From Yoonia maricola (GTDB taxonomy: Bacteria; Pseudomonadota; Alphaproteobacteria; Rhodobacterales; Rhodobacteraceae), in contig NZ_PGTY01000002.1 of NCBI RefSeq assembly GCF_002797915.1, positions 310,001 through 374,000 of the forward strand: a stretch of DNA of 64,000 bases, written 5' to 3'. The notes under the pieces are model-generated. The model ran no database searches. It was given only the letters and a program-made list of their open reading frames with translations, and had not been told where the DNA came from. The translations under genes were made by a program, and so were the position numbers. Position 1 is the stretch's first letter; the number at the start of each line of letters is the position of its first letter. Positions 54,868 to 63,732 of the stretch are shown in pieces.

Positions 54868-55401
54868 CTAGCCCACCCGCATCAGGTCGCCAAAGATCGC
54901 AGTTGTGTGATCTTGCAGGTAAATCCGCAGCCAAGGCGTGTATTGCGTGGGATGGCGGGCCACATCAGCGGACAGATCGTAGAAATCGACCCAGCGGGTG
55001 TTCATGACTTCCTCTGGATTTGGTACGATCTTCAGATCGTTGGGGGCATCGGCGACATAGACCTGCACGACCTCATGTTCGATCAGCCCGCCGCCGACGT
55101 CGGCGCGATACTCAATCTCATCCCGGTGTGACGGGTAGAGGCCCTTGATCCCAAGTTCCTCATCCAGCCGCCGTACGGCGCAATCGGTGGGGTCTTCGTC
55201 CCATTCAGGATGCGTACAACAGGTGTTCGCCCACATCCCCGGCGTATGATATTTGCCCATCGCCCGCTGTTGGATCAACACCCGCCCGCGGTTCATCACA
55301 AAGACGCTGACCGCCTTGTGTTTTAGCCCGCGCAGGTGCGCGTCCAGTTTCTCAACCGGTTTCAGAACGCCGTTTTCCCAGGCCGGGATCATGATCGTCA
55401 T
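54868..55401 (-). CDS. idi: isopentenyl-diphosphate delta-isomerase, type I
   Basis: Interconverts isopentenyl and dimethylallyl diphosphate. 177 residues with KAVSVFVMNRGRVLIQQRA (about 29-47), YHTPGMWANTCCTHPEWDED with the catalytic Cys and metal His (about 51-70), RLDEELGIKG (Nudix-like metal Glu) and a C-terminal W-rich region (FTPWLRIY-like). It overlaps bchP by ATGA and ends the bchG-bch2-bchP-idi block, supplying precursor for the phytyl or geranylgeranyl tail. Confidence 0.95.
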   Translation of the reverse strand: MTIMIPAWENGVLKPVEKLDAHLRGLKHKAVSVFVMNRGRVLIQQRAMGKYHTPGMWANTCCTHPEWDEDPTDCAVRRLDEELGIKGLYPSHRDEIEYRADVGGGLIEHEVVQVYVADAPNDLKIVPNPEEVMNTRWVDFYDLSADVARHPTQYTPWLRIYLQDHTTAIFGDLMRVG

Positions 55402-56579
55402 GTGCGCAACGGCGAGACCAGTCGCGTCAGATGCGCAAGGTTCTTGATGCCGATTTTCAGGTGTGCCATGGGCCGTGCCTTTACAAGTTTCTTGTTCATA
55501 TATGCCTCAAACGTCAGCTTTTGCACGTCGACATCATGACACAGGGAGACAAACCGCTCGCGCCGTTCATCGCTGCGGTAATAGGCGTTTTGCATCGCAC
55601 CCAAAACCCGGAACACCTGTTTATGCTCGCGCATGAAAAGTTTACGGGCCAGCTGCAAATCTTTTACGCGCCCTGATGCCAAACTAGCCGCTGCCGCAGT
55701 CGCCGCAACACGTCCGCCGACCATGGCGTAGTAGATGCCTTCGCCCGATGAAGGGGCAACAACGCCAGCTGCGTCACCGGCCAGCACCACATCTTCGCCG
55801 TTGTCCCACCGGTCCAGTGGTTTAAGCGGAATGGGCGCGCCTTCTTTGCGGATCGTCTTGCACTCGGTCAGGCCAGAGGCCGCGCGCAGATCTGCCGTCG
55901 CTTGTTTCACATCGACCGATTTGATCATTGATCCCATCCCGACGCTCGCTTGGCCCCCATGCGGGAAGACCCAGCCGTAGAAATCGGGTGAGATCTTGCC
56001 GTCATAGACCACATCGCAACGCGCGGGATCATAGCTTGTTGTTGGCTCCGGTGCTTCGATGATTTCATGATAGGCGATCACATATGGGATCTTGTCCCCG
56101 TCTTTCACCTCGGCCCGCGCCACGTTGGACCGTGCGCCGTCTGCCCCGATGACCAGCTTGGTATCGAGCTTCATCTCATTCCCGCTGATCTTGTCGCGGT
56201 AGACAACGTGGGTGCCGTCGGCATCGCGTTCGATTTTGGTGAAGGTGCCCGTATAGCGATGCGCGCCTGCCTCTTTCGCCCGTTTGCGCAGGAATTCGTC
56301 GAAATGTTCGCGGTCGACCATGCCAACAAAACCGTTCTCGATGGGAATATCGACTTGCCGCCCCGTGGGAGAGATCATGCGTGCGGTGTTCACTTTGGCC
56401 ACGATCTGTTCGTCGGGGATGAAGAAGTCTTCGATCAGGCGTGGGGGCACCGCGCCGCCGCAGGGTTTGATCCGCCCGTCGCGGTCGATGAAGGCCACCT
56501 TGTGACCCGACCGCGCGAGGTCTTCTGCGGCAGTGGCACCGGATGGGCCTCCGCCCACGACAACAACATCATATTGCAT
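55398..56579 (-). CDS. bchP: geranylgeranyl diphosphate reductase
   Basis: Reduces the geranylgeranyl tail of bacteriochlorophyll to phytyl. 393 residues with N-terminal FAD motif VVVGGGPSGATAAEDLARSG (about 5-24), FIDRDGRIKPCGGAVPPRLI (about 30-49), VIGADGARSNVARAEV and the second flavin motif VVLAGDAAGVVAPSSGEGIYYAM. It lies between bch2 and idi, transcribed toward idi. Confidence 0.96.
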   Translation of the reverse strand: MQYDVVVVGGGPSGATAAEDLARSGHKVAFIDRDGRIKPCGGAVPPRLIEDFFIPDEQIVAKVNTARMISPTGRQVDIPIENGFVGMVDREHFDEFLRKRAKEAGAHRYTGTFTKIERDADGTHVVYRDKISGNEMKLDTKLVIGADGARSNVARAEVKDGDKIPYVIAYHEIIEAPEPTTSYDPARCDVVYDGKISPDFYGWVFPHGGQASVGMGSMIKSVDVKQATADLRAASGLTECKTIRKEGAPIPLKPLDRWDNGEDVVLAGDAAGVVAPSSGEGIYYAMVGGRVAATAAAASLASGRVKDLQLARKLFMREHKQVFRVLGAMQNAYYRSDERRERFVSLCHDVDVQKLTFEAYMNKKLVKARPMAHLKIGIKNLAHLTRLVSPLRT

Positions 56580-56582
56580 TGA

Positions 56583-57863
56583 TCATTCTCCCGGAACGAG
56601 TGTGGCGGACGGCATTTTGCGATCCATGATTTTGGCGGCCATGGCGGTGGCAGCGATAAAAAGAGCGGCTTCGGCGATGAAGACGGACCCGAAGGCTTGC
56701 GTGTCGGTCATGCTGACCCGCAGCAGATCAACCATGCCTGCGCCGATCAGCCCACCGAACCCGGCAGCGATAGCTTGTGCAGCACCCCAAAGGCCCATGC
56801 GGGTGCCTTCGCGGCGCTCCGCCCCTTCGGCTGCCAATGCCATCATTGATCCGATGGCAGCGACAGCGAACATGCCGTTGAAAAAGCCCAGCAGAACGAC
56901 GGCTGGCACCAAAGGTGCGCTTGGGCCGATGGGGCCGAGGAAAGCGATTAGCATCAATGCACCGGCGGAACCGACGCAGCCTGCCATGACCCAGTTGCGC
57001 AAGAGGCCAATCTTGAGTCCGGTGGCGACGATACCGACGGTTAGCATGCCGATGAAGACGCCACCGTTCTGCGCGCCGGAAAGCGAGGTCGATTGCCCTG
57101 GCGTGAAGTCAAAGACAAGGCCTGCGTAAGGCTCTAGGATCAACTCTTGCATGAAATACGCTGTCATTGACAGGAACACGAAGATCGTGAAGTTGCGCGC
57201 TTTGCGTTCTGCCCAAACGTCGCGCAGCCCGTCCATAAAGGGTGTGGGGTCGGGTTCACGTACTGCAATCAGGTTCCGTTCGATGCGCCAGACGGCAAGG
57301 CAGGTCACAAGCGTGGCAGTCGTGACGACGATACCAACGATCTTAATAAGCAAGGCGGGGGTATATGGGTCAATCAATTGCCCGACGATCCCAGCAGTCA
57401 TTGCGATGCCAAAGATCATCATCAGCCAAGTAATTGTTGCAGCCGCCGCACGGCGGTGCGGTGCAGTTGTTGTGGCAAGAAGCGCCAACAATGACGTGCC
57501 GGAAGCGCCGACGCCCAACCCAATCAGTGCATAGGCGATGATCGAGACCGTAAGGCCCAACGCGAAAGACTGCTCAAACGCCAGCACGCCCCACGCGGCG
57601 CTGAATGCACCCAAGGCGAGCGCGACCATCCCGCCAATAATCCACTTGGTGCGGTGTCCGCCGGTGTCTGAATAAAACCCCCAATGCGGCCGAGTCAGTT
57701 GGATGCCGTAGTGTAGTCCAACCAAAAGGCCGGGCAGAATGGCGGGCAGCGATAATTCGACCACCATCAGGCGGTTCAGCGTCGACGTCGTCAGCACCAC
57801 AATCGCGCCCAATGCCATCTGCACAAGACCAAGCCGGACAATTTGGAACCATGAAAGTGTCAT
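56583..57863 (-). CDS. BCH-family MFS transporter (PucC/Bch2-like)
   Basis: 426 residues, twelve membrane helices. The family opening FQIVRLGLVQMALGAIVVLT and NRLMVVELSLPAILPGLLVG, then QLTRPHWGFYSDTGGHRTKW, identify the PucC/LhaA/Bch2 group. Its place between bchG and bchP and its length match Rhodobacter orf428 (Bch2), thought to shuttle bacteriochlorophyll or assist antenna assembly. It begins one base after bchG ends. Confidence 0.92.
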   Translation of the reverse strand: MTLSWFQIVRLGLVQMALGAIVVLTTSTLNRLMVVELSLPAILPGLLVGLHYGIQLTRPHWGFYSDTGGHRTKWIIGGMVALALGAFSAAWGVLAFEQSFALGLTVSIIAYALIGLGVGASGTSLLALLATTTAPHRRAAAATITWLMMIFGIAMTAGIVGQLIDPYTPALLIKIVGIVVTTATLVTCLAVWRIERNLIAVREPDPTPFMDGLRDVWAERKARNFTIFVFLSMTAYFMQELILEPYAGLVFDFTPGQSTSLSGAQNGGVFIGMLTVGIVATGLKIGLLRNWVMAGCVGSAGALMLIAFLGPIGPSAPLVPAVVLLGFFNGMFAVAAIGSMMALAAEGAERREGTRMGLWGAAQAIAAGFGGLIGAGMVDLLRVSMTDTQAFGSVFIAEAALFIAATAMAAKIMDRKMPSATLVPGE

Positions 57864-57864
57864 C

Positions 57865-58779
57865 TCATCCTCCGATCCCGCGCAAGGCGACGGCGGCGAT
57901 CATCATGCCGCTGATGTAAAACAGAATGCCCATGCCCTGATACCAAGGCGTCTTACCCTCTGGGTCGTGCAGCAGAACGCGCATCGCACCAAATTGGACG
58001 GCAAGCATCGCCATGACGCCCAGCGCAAAGCCGGGTTTGTCCCAGTAGGTCAGCAAGCCAATCACGATGACCTGCGGCACGGCCATGATCCAGCAGGCAA
58101 CGCGCGCCGCACGATCAGGCCCCAGCGTGACAGGAAGGGAACGCAGGCCTGTGGCCCGGTCGCCTTCAATCGCTTTGAAGTCATTCAGTGTCATGATCCC
58201 ATGCGCGCCAAGCCCGTAAAGGACAGCAATCAGGATCACTTGTGGGCTGGGTGCTCCGGCGGCAACAACAGCGGCGCCCGTCACCCAAGGCAGCGTTTCA
58301 TATGCAAGGCCGCACAGTCCTGGTCCCCACCAGCCAGATTTTTTGGCGCGGATGGGTTCGGCGGAATAGGCCCAGGCAGCTGCAACCGCAAGAATTGTCG
58401 CACCGAACCCCCAAGGGCCCAGTTGATAGCCGACGATCAGACCAAGGACAGTCATGGTAAGCGCAATGTAGAGCCCCCAACGTCCCGGAATCCGCCCGGA
58501 TGGAATCGGGCGGTCAGGTTCGTTGATGGCGTCAACATGCCGGTCGCACCAGTCATTCGCAGCCTGTGACATGCCGCAGACAATAGGCCCCGCCAAGATG
58601 ACGCCAAGTGCCACTAAAAACAAATGATCATAAGGGCTTGCACCCGATGAAACCACCCCGCAAAGATATGCCCACATGGGTGGAAACCATGTCACTGGTT
58701 TGATCAGACGCAGCATCGCGCGCGGCTCTGGCCAACGGCGCGTCTCTCGGCTGACATGTAAATCTGACGTGACACTCAT
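57865..58779 (-). CDS. bchG: bacteriochlorophyll synthase (geranylgeranyltransferase)
   Basis: Attaches the geranylgeranyl tail to bacteriochlorophyllide a. A UbiA-family membrane protein of 304 residues: LRLIKPVTWFPPMWAYLCGV (about 23-42), the first aspartate motif QAANDWCDRHVDAINEPDRP (about 71-90) with IPSGRIPG, and the second HGIMTLNDFKAIEGDRATGL. Both motifs are intact. ATG 58779 lies between two PpsR-type operators; ATG 58716 is an internal alternative. Confidence 0.96.
   Translation of the reverse strand: MSVTSDLHVSRETRRWPEPRAMLRLIKPVTWFPPMWAYLCGVVSSGASPYDHLFLVALGVILAGPIVCGMSQAANDWCDRHVDAINEPDRPIPSGRIPGRWGLYIALTMTVLGLIVGYQLGPWGFGATILAVAAAWAYSAEPIRAKKSGWWGPGLCGLAYETLPWVTGAAVVAAGAPSPQVILIAVLYGLGAHGIMTLNDFKAIEGDRATGLRSLPVTLGPDRAARVACWIMAVPQVIVIGLLTYWDKPGFALGVMAMLAVQFGAMRVLLHDPEGKTPWYQGMGILFYISGMMIAAVALRGIGG
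58757..58774. promoter_or_regulatory. PpsR/CrtJ-type operator of bchG, start-proximal
   Basis: TGT (58757-58759), 12 bases, ACA (58772-58774). It falls inside the first codons of bchG, seven bases from the second operator. Confidence 0.78.
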
Positions 58780-58781
58780 TA

Positions 58782-58799
58782 TGTCAGTTTAAAATGACA
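58782..58799. promoter_or_regulatory. PpsR/CrtJ-type operator of bchG, upstream
   Basis: TGT (58782-58784), 12 bases, ACA (58797-58799). The 7-base spacing to its partner is the same as at bchC, and the bchG start codon sits in the spacer. Confidence 0.82.
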
Positions 58800-58994
58800 T
58801 ATAGCTATGGGGCAAGTGTAAAGGTGCGTTGACACTGTGCCATCTTGTCACCCTGAAAAAAAGGGGCGCCGCGCGTGGCCGCGCTCTGATGATACCGACA
58901 TCTAAACCTGTATTTTCGTCGAATTGTCTTGTTAAGCCTGCTTTCACTTCCACCGCCGTATGCCCTGTCTTGGGTGATGAAAAGAGGTAGTGGG

Positions 58995-59822
58995 ATGAGT
59001 GCAGGATCAAACGCACCAACGATCATTAAACGCAAGAAAGTCATTGCTGGCGGTGGCCACCATGGCGGTGCATGGAAGGTGGCTTATGCGGATTTTGTCA
59101 CGGCTATGATGGCGTTCTTTATGTTGATGTGGTTGCTGAATGCGACAACGGAACAGCAGCGCAAAGGGATCGCCGATTATTTTTCGCCCACCATCCCGAT
59201 TAATCGGGTTTCTGGTGGTGGATCAGGTGCATTTGGTGGGGACAATATCTTTACCGAAGAAACTTTGGCGCAAAGCGGTACGGGTGTCAGCCAGCCCACG
59301 CTCGGCATGAATCCGGTCCAAAGCGAAGAAGAGGCAGCGGCAGAGGCCGCACAGGTCGCCGCCTTGCGTGATATTGAGGCGATGTTGATGGGGCAAGGTG
59401 GCGAAAGCATGCTCTCTGATCAAGCGTTGCGCCACATCATCACCCGGTTGACCGACGAAGGCCTTGTCATCGAAATTTACGATCTGCCCGATGTCACCCT
59501 TTTTGTTGACGATACAGTGGTGCCCAACCCGGTGACTGCAGAAATTGCAGCGATCATGGCGCGCTTGTTTGCTGCAGTTCGCAATGACGTGGCTATCGAA
59601 GGACACCTGCGCGCAAAGTCTTTGCTAGAGGTCGATAACCCGGTTTGGGAACTTTCAACAGGCCGTGCCGCGCAAATGCGGTTGATGTTGCAAAGCGGTG
59701 GCCTTGATCCGATGCGGATCGTGCGCCAATCCGGCGCGGGCGATCGTGAACCTGTCGTGCGTGATGCAACCGCGCCGCGCAACAACCGGATTGAGGTGAT
59801 CTTGCTCAGATCTGACATCTGA
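58995..59822 (+). CDS. motB: flagellar motor protein MotB
   Basis: 275 residues from ATG 58995, preceded by AGAGGTAGTGGG. The N-terminus HHGGAWKVAYADFVTAMMAF (about 22-41) carries the proton-channel Asp, followed by FFMLMWLLNATT. A flexible Gly/Glu/Ala region precedes the OmpA-like domain (AIEGHLRAKSLLEVDNPVWE, STGRAAQMRLML, RNNRIEVILLRS). It is the stator anchor of the flagellum. No motA is adjacent. It is divergent from bchG. Confidence 0.94.
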   Translation: MSAGSNAPTIIKRKKVIAGGGHHGGAWKVAYADFVTAMMAFFMLMWLLNATTEQQRKGIADYFSPTIPINRVSGGGSGAFGGDNIFTEETLAQSGTGVSQPTLGMNPVQSEEEAAAEAAQVAALRDIEAMLMGQGGESMLSDQALRHIITRLTDEGLVIEIYDLPDVTLFVDDTVVPNPVTAEIAAIMARLFAAVRNDVAIEGHLRAKSLLEVDNPVWELSTGRAAQMRLMLQSGGLDPMRIVRQSGAGDREPVVRDATAPRNNRIEVILLRSDI

Positions 59823-59922
59823 AACGATAGGTTGGATTTTAGACGTTAGGGGGGCGTTAAGGCACGGGGTTTAGGGGTGTTGGGAAGGCATAGTTATCCC
59901 TGATGCAGAAAGGCTCAATTAT

Positions 59923-61257
59923 ATGACGATTTCCTCTTCCCTGAATGCAAGTGTTGCCGGACTTGCGGCGAACGCTTCGCGACTGGCGACGATTTCCGAT
60001 AATATCTCGAACTCTTCGACCTACGGCTACAAGAGGGCGATCACTGATTTTCAGTCGATGGTGATTGAAAGCGGACAGGGTACCTATTCGGCGGGTGGCG
60101 TGCGTACCACAACGGCACGGTTGATTGATGAACGGGGCGCGCTGGTCTCAACCTCGAACCCGACCGATCTGGCTGTGCGCGGGCGCGGTATGCTGCCGGT
60201 GACGTCTGAAACGTCGGTCGCTGTCGATAATGGTGACAACCCGTTGTTCTTGACGACGACAGGGTCTTTCCGTCCCGATGCGCAGGGGTATTTACGATCG
60301 CCGGGTGGCTTGGTGCTTTTGGGTGTGCCAGCGGCAGCTGATGGGACGATCCCGAACTATCCACGCGATTCCATTGATGGTTTGGTGCCTGTGCAGATTA
60401 ACGCGAACCAATTCGCCGGTGAAGCGACAACGCGCGTGGACCTTTCGGTGAATTTGCCAGCGACATCTACACGGGAAGGGGCATCAGGTGATTCTGAGTC
60501 GTTGTCGGTTGAGTATTTTGATAACCTTGGCGCCTCATCCAACCTAAGCTTTACGTTCTCGCCTACTGTTCCGGCAAATGGGGCATCGAACGAATGGACA
60601 ATGGAAATCCGCGACAGTGAATCCGATGTCAACGCAGATGGTATTCCGGATGTTGTTGGTGAATACACTCTGACATTCGATGCGACGCGCGGCGGCGGTG
60701 GGACGCTGGCAGCGGTTGATTTTGCAGACCCGCTTGCGCCAATTGGCGGTGCCTATGACCCAATCACTGGCGCGCTCAGCATCAATGTCGATGGCGGACC
60801 GATGGAGATCAACATTGGCGAATTGGGTAGCTCTATCGGGCTGACGCAGCTGTCTGATGCCTTTGCGCCAGTTTCAATTTCAAAGAATGGCACACCCGTT
60901 GGCAGTCTGACCTCAATTGAAGTTGATCAGAATGGATTTGTCCGCGCGTCTTTTGACATCGGGATTAACCGGGTGCTGTATCAAATCCCACTGGTTGATG
61001 TGCCAAATGTCAACGGGCTCGAAACACTTGATCAACAAAGTTATCGGGTAACCCCTGACAGCGGATCGTTCTTTTTGTGGGACGCGGGTGATGGGCCTAC
61101 GGGCGACATTGTTGGCTTTGCACGTGAAGAGTCCGCCACCGATGTTGCAGGTGAATTGACCGAATTGATCCAGACGCAACGGGCTTATTCATCGAATGCG
61201 AAAGTGATCCAGACGGTTGATGAAATGCTGCAAGAGACAACGAACATCAAACGCTGA
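59923..61257 (+). CDS. flgE: flagellar hook protein FlgE
   Basis: 444 residues. The start SSSLNASVAGLAANASRLAT with ISDNISNSSTYGYKRA (about 26-41) is the rod/hook N-terminal signature. The central hook domains follow, and the C-terminus LTELIQTQRAYSSNAKVIQT with DEMLQETTNIKR is the matching coiled segment. AGAAAGGCTC precedes the ATG. First of the contiguous flgE-flgK-flgL-flgI genes. Confidence 0.94.
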   Translation: MTISSSLNASVAGLAANASRLATISDNISNSSTYGYKRAITDFQSMVIESGQGTYSAGGVRTTTARLIDERGALVSTSNPTDLAVRGRGMLPVTSETSVAVDNGDNPLFLTTTGSFRPDAQGYLRSPGGLVLLGVPAAADGTIPNYPRDSIDGLVPVQINANQFAGEATTRVDLSVNLPATSTREGASGDSESLSVEYFDNLGASSNLSFTFSPTVPANGASNEWTMEIRDSESDVNADGIPDVVGEYTLTFDATRGGGGTLAAVDFADPLAPIGGAYDPITGALSINVDGGPMEINIGELGSSIGLTQLSDAFAPVSISKNGTPVGSLTSIEVDQNGFVRASFDIGINRVLYQIPLVDVPNVNGLETLDQQSYRVTPDSGSFFLWDAGDGPTGDIVGFAREESATDVAGELTELIQTQRAYSSNAKVIQTVDEMLQETTNIKR

Positions 61258-61278
61258 TCCTGAGGGGAGTATCCTGAT

Positions 61279-62727
61279 ATGAGCATGTCCAGCGCACTCA
61301 ACAATGCTGTCACCGGCCTGACCGCGAACGCGCGCATGACGGAGGTGGTGTCGTCCAATCTGTCGAACGCGCTGACAGATGGATATGGTCGTAGAGGGGT
61401 CGAACTTTCATCCGTCCAGGTGGGTGATCGTGGGGGTGGCGTGCGTGTTGACAGTATTACCCGTTTTGTAGATGCGGGCCTCCTGGCAGACCGACGGCTG
61501 GCCGATGCGGCACTCAGCGGGCAAGACCGCAGCGCAGAATTCGTGTCCCGGCTGGAACAAGTGATCGGCGGGCCGGACGACGCTGCTGGCCTCGGCGCGC
61601 GGCTGGCGGAGTTTGAACGCGCTCTGATTGCGGCCGGCAGCGACCCCGCGTCAGAGTTGCGGCTTGCAGCAGTCGTTTCACGGCTTGAGGGGGTGACAGG
61701 CACGTTGCAATCCAACAGCAGCAGTATCCAGTCGTTGCGTCAGGATGCGGATGCAACCATTGCACGCGATATTGATACCTTAAACAGCGCGCTGCGTCAG
61801 GTTGATGCCCTCAACACTGATATCCTGCGGCTCAGTGGTTCGGGCGATGATCCATCCGCTTTGTTGGACGCACGCCAGCGTGCGGTTGATCAGATCGCGG
61901 GCATCGTGCCGATTCGCGAAATACCACGCGACAATGGCAGTATCGGCCTGATGACGACAAGTGGCACGCCGTTGCTGGATTCTGCGCCGCGGGAATTTGG
62001 TTTCCAACGCACGCCAACGATCACGGCAGACATGACGCTGGCCAGCGGGGCGCTTGGCGCGATTACACTGGATGGTGAGGTGCTGGACCCGGCCAATGGT
62101 ATCGGGCGTCTTGACGGCGGTTCGCTTGGCGCTGCCTTTGCATTACGTGATCAAACCCTTGTCGAAGCACAAGGCGCACTTGATGAAATTGCCGCTGACC
62201 TTATCGCCCGTTTTCAGGATGTGGCGAATGATCCATCTTTAGCGCCGGGCGATCTGGGGCTTTTGACTGATCAGGGTAACCCAATGGATGTTTCTGATCT
62301 GCCCGGTCTTGCTGGTCGTATTGCGGTAAACTCGGCTGTGATCGCTGCCGAAGGTGGCGATTCCGCCTTGCTGCGCGATGGGCTGAACGCTGTTGTTGCC
62401 GGTCCGGCAGGCGATGCCACGCAGATCAACCGCTGGATCGCCGCGCTTGATACGCCACGCACAGATGTGCCTGGCGCGACGACGGCATCAGCCTCCGGGC
62501 GTATCGCCGCCTATGTTTCAGAGATAGGCACGACACGACTGTTGGCCGAAGAGCAGCTCAGCTTTACCACTGCCCGATGGGAGACGCTGCGCGAGGCCGA
62601 ATTGGCGGACGGTGTCGATACGGATGTCGAACTGCAAAAACTGTTGCAGATCGAACAGGCCTACGCCGCAAATGCCAAGGTCGTTCAAACCATTGATGCC
62701 ATGATGCAACGACTGATGGAGCTGTAG
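61279..62727 (+). CDS. flgK: flagellar hook-associated protein 1
   Basis: 482 residues, joining hook to filament. SMSSALNNAVTGLTANARMT with VVSSNLSNALTDGYGRRGVE at the N-terminus and the C-terminal LQKLLQIEQAYAANAKVVQT with DAMMQRLMEL identify it. TGAGGGGAGTATCCTGAT precedes the ATG. It ends directly at the flgL start. Confidence 0.94.
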   Translation: MSMSSALNNAVTGLTANARMTEVVSSNLSNALTDGYGRRGVELSSVQVGDRGGGVRVDSITRFVDAGLLADRRLADAALSGQDRSAEFVSRLEQVIGGPDDAAGLGARLAEFERALIAAGSDPASELRLAAVVSRLEGVTGTLQSNSSSIQSLRQDADATIARDIDTLNSALRQVDALNTDILRLSGSGDDPSALLDARQRAVDQIAGIVPIREIPRDNGSIGLMTTSGTPLLDSAPREFGFQRTPTITADMTLASGALGAITLDGEVLDPANGIGRLDGGSLGAAFALRDQTLVEAQGALDEIAADLIARFQDVANDPSLAPGDLGLLTDQGNPMDVSDLPGLAGRIAVNSAVIAAEGGDSALLRDGLNAVVAGPAGDATQINRWIAALDTPRTDVPGATTASASGRIAAYVSEIGTTRLLAEEQLSFTTARWETLREAELADGVDTDVELQKLLQIEQAYAANAKVVQTIDAMMQRLMEL

Positions 62728-63732
62728 ATGACCGGGATTTCAATAGGTGACATGGCGCGCCAGTTCACCTCGCTTCGCGATGGCAATGCGATTAAGTCAG
62801 AGCTGTTTGAACTGGCAGAAAGCCTCAGTTCAGGCAAGGTCGCCGACCTGACCAAAAGCCTGAATGGAGAGACTGTACGATTCTCTGGCGTGCAATATAG
62901 CTTGACCCAGTTGGACGGCTATCAACAGGTCGCATCCGAGACCGAGCAAACCCTCGGCAACATCCAAATTATACTTGGCAAAGTTGACGATACGCGCGCT
63001 ACGACCGCGGAACGGCTTCTACTGGTCAATGACAGCAGCACCGCTGCGCAGGTCGATGAAGCCGCACGCGCATCACAAAGTAGCTTTGAAGAAATGGTCA
63101 CGGCGTTGAATACAAAAATCGCCGACCGCGCCTTGATGAGTGGCAATAGCGTGAATGTCACGCCGCTTGCCACGGCTGAAACGATGCTATCAGATCTGCA
63201 AACGGCCGTTGGTGGCGCACTTGACCCTGCAACGATCATCGCCACGGTCGATGCCTGGTTCAATGACCCGGCCGGTGGATTTGCTGTCACCGGATACCAA
63301 GGTGATACGGGTCCTGCGTTGGAACGGCAGGTGACCGAAGATCAATCTGTCCAAATCGACGCCCGCGCTGATGATCCGGCCGTCAGGCAAGTGCTGCAAG
63401 GTGCCGCATTGGCCGCACTTGCAAACACGCTGCCCGGTCTGAACCAAGAAACGAAGATTGCGCTTTTGACCACCTCGGGGTCGCAGTTGTACGGCGCGGC
63501 AAGCGGTTTGGTCGCGGTTCAGGCAAGGATTGGTTTCGCTGAAGACAATGTTGCCCGCGCCTTAACCGAGACCACCGCCCAGCAGTCGTCGTTGAGCCAG
63601 ATCGTAAATGATCTGTCCTTGGCGGACCCGTTTGAAACAGCCACCCGCCTTCAGGCGCAACAAACGCAGTTGGAAACATTCTTTAGTATCACAGCCCGGC
63701 TGTCTCAGCTTAGCTTGCTCCGGTATATCTAG
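62728..63732 (+). CDS. flgL: flagellar hook-associated protein 3 (FlgL)
   Basis: 334 residues beginning MTGISIGDMARQFTSLRDGN. The helical flagellin-like N-terminus (FELAESLSSGKVADLTKSLN, about 27-46) and C-terminus (ETATRLQAQQTQLETFFSIT) fit hook-filament junction proteins, and the position after flgK supports the name. No intergenic base separates it from flgK (stop then ATG). Confidence 0.88.
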   Translation: MTGISIGDMARQFTSLRDGNAIKSELFELAESLSSGKVADLTKSLNGETVRFSGVQYSLTQLDGYQQVASETEQTLGNIQIILGKVDDTRATTAERLLLVNDSSTAAQVDEAARASQSSFEEMVTALNTKIADRALMSGNSVNVTPLATAETMLSDLQTAVGGALDPATIIATVDAWFNDPAGGFAVTGYQGDTGPALERQVTEDQSVQIDARADDPAVRQVLQGAALAALANTLPGLNQETKIALLTTSGSQLYGAASGLVAVQARIGFAEDNVARALTETTAQQSSLSQIVNDLSLADPFETATRLQAQQTQLETFFSITARLSQLSLLRYI

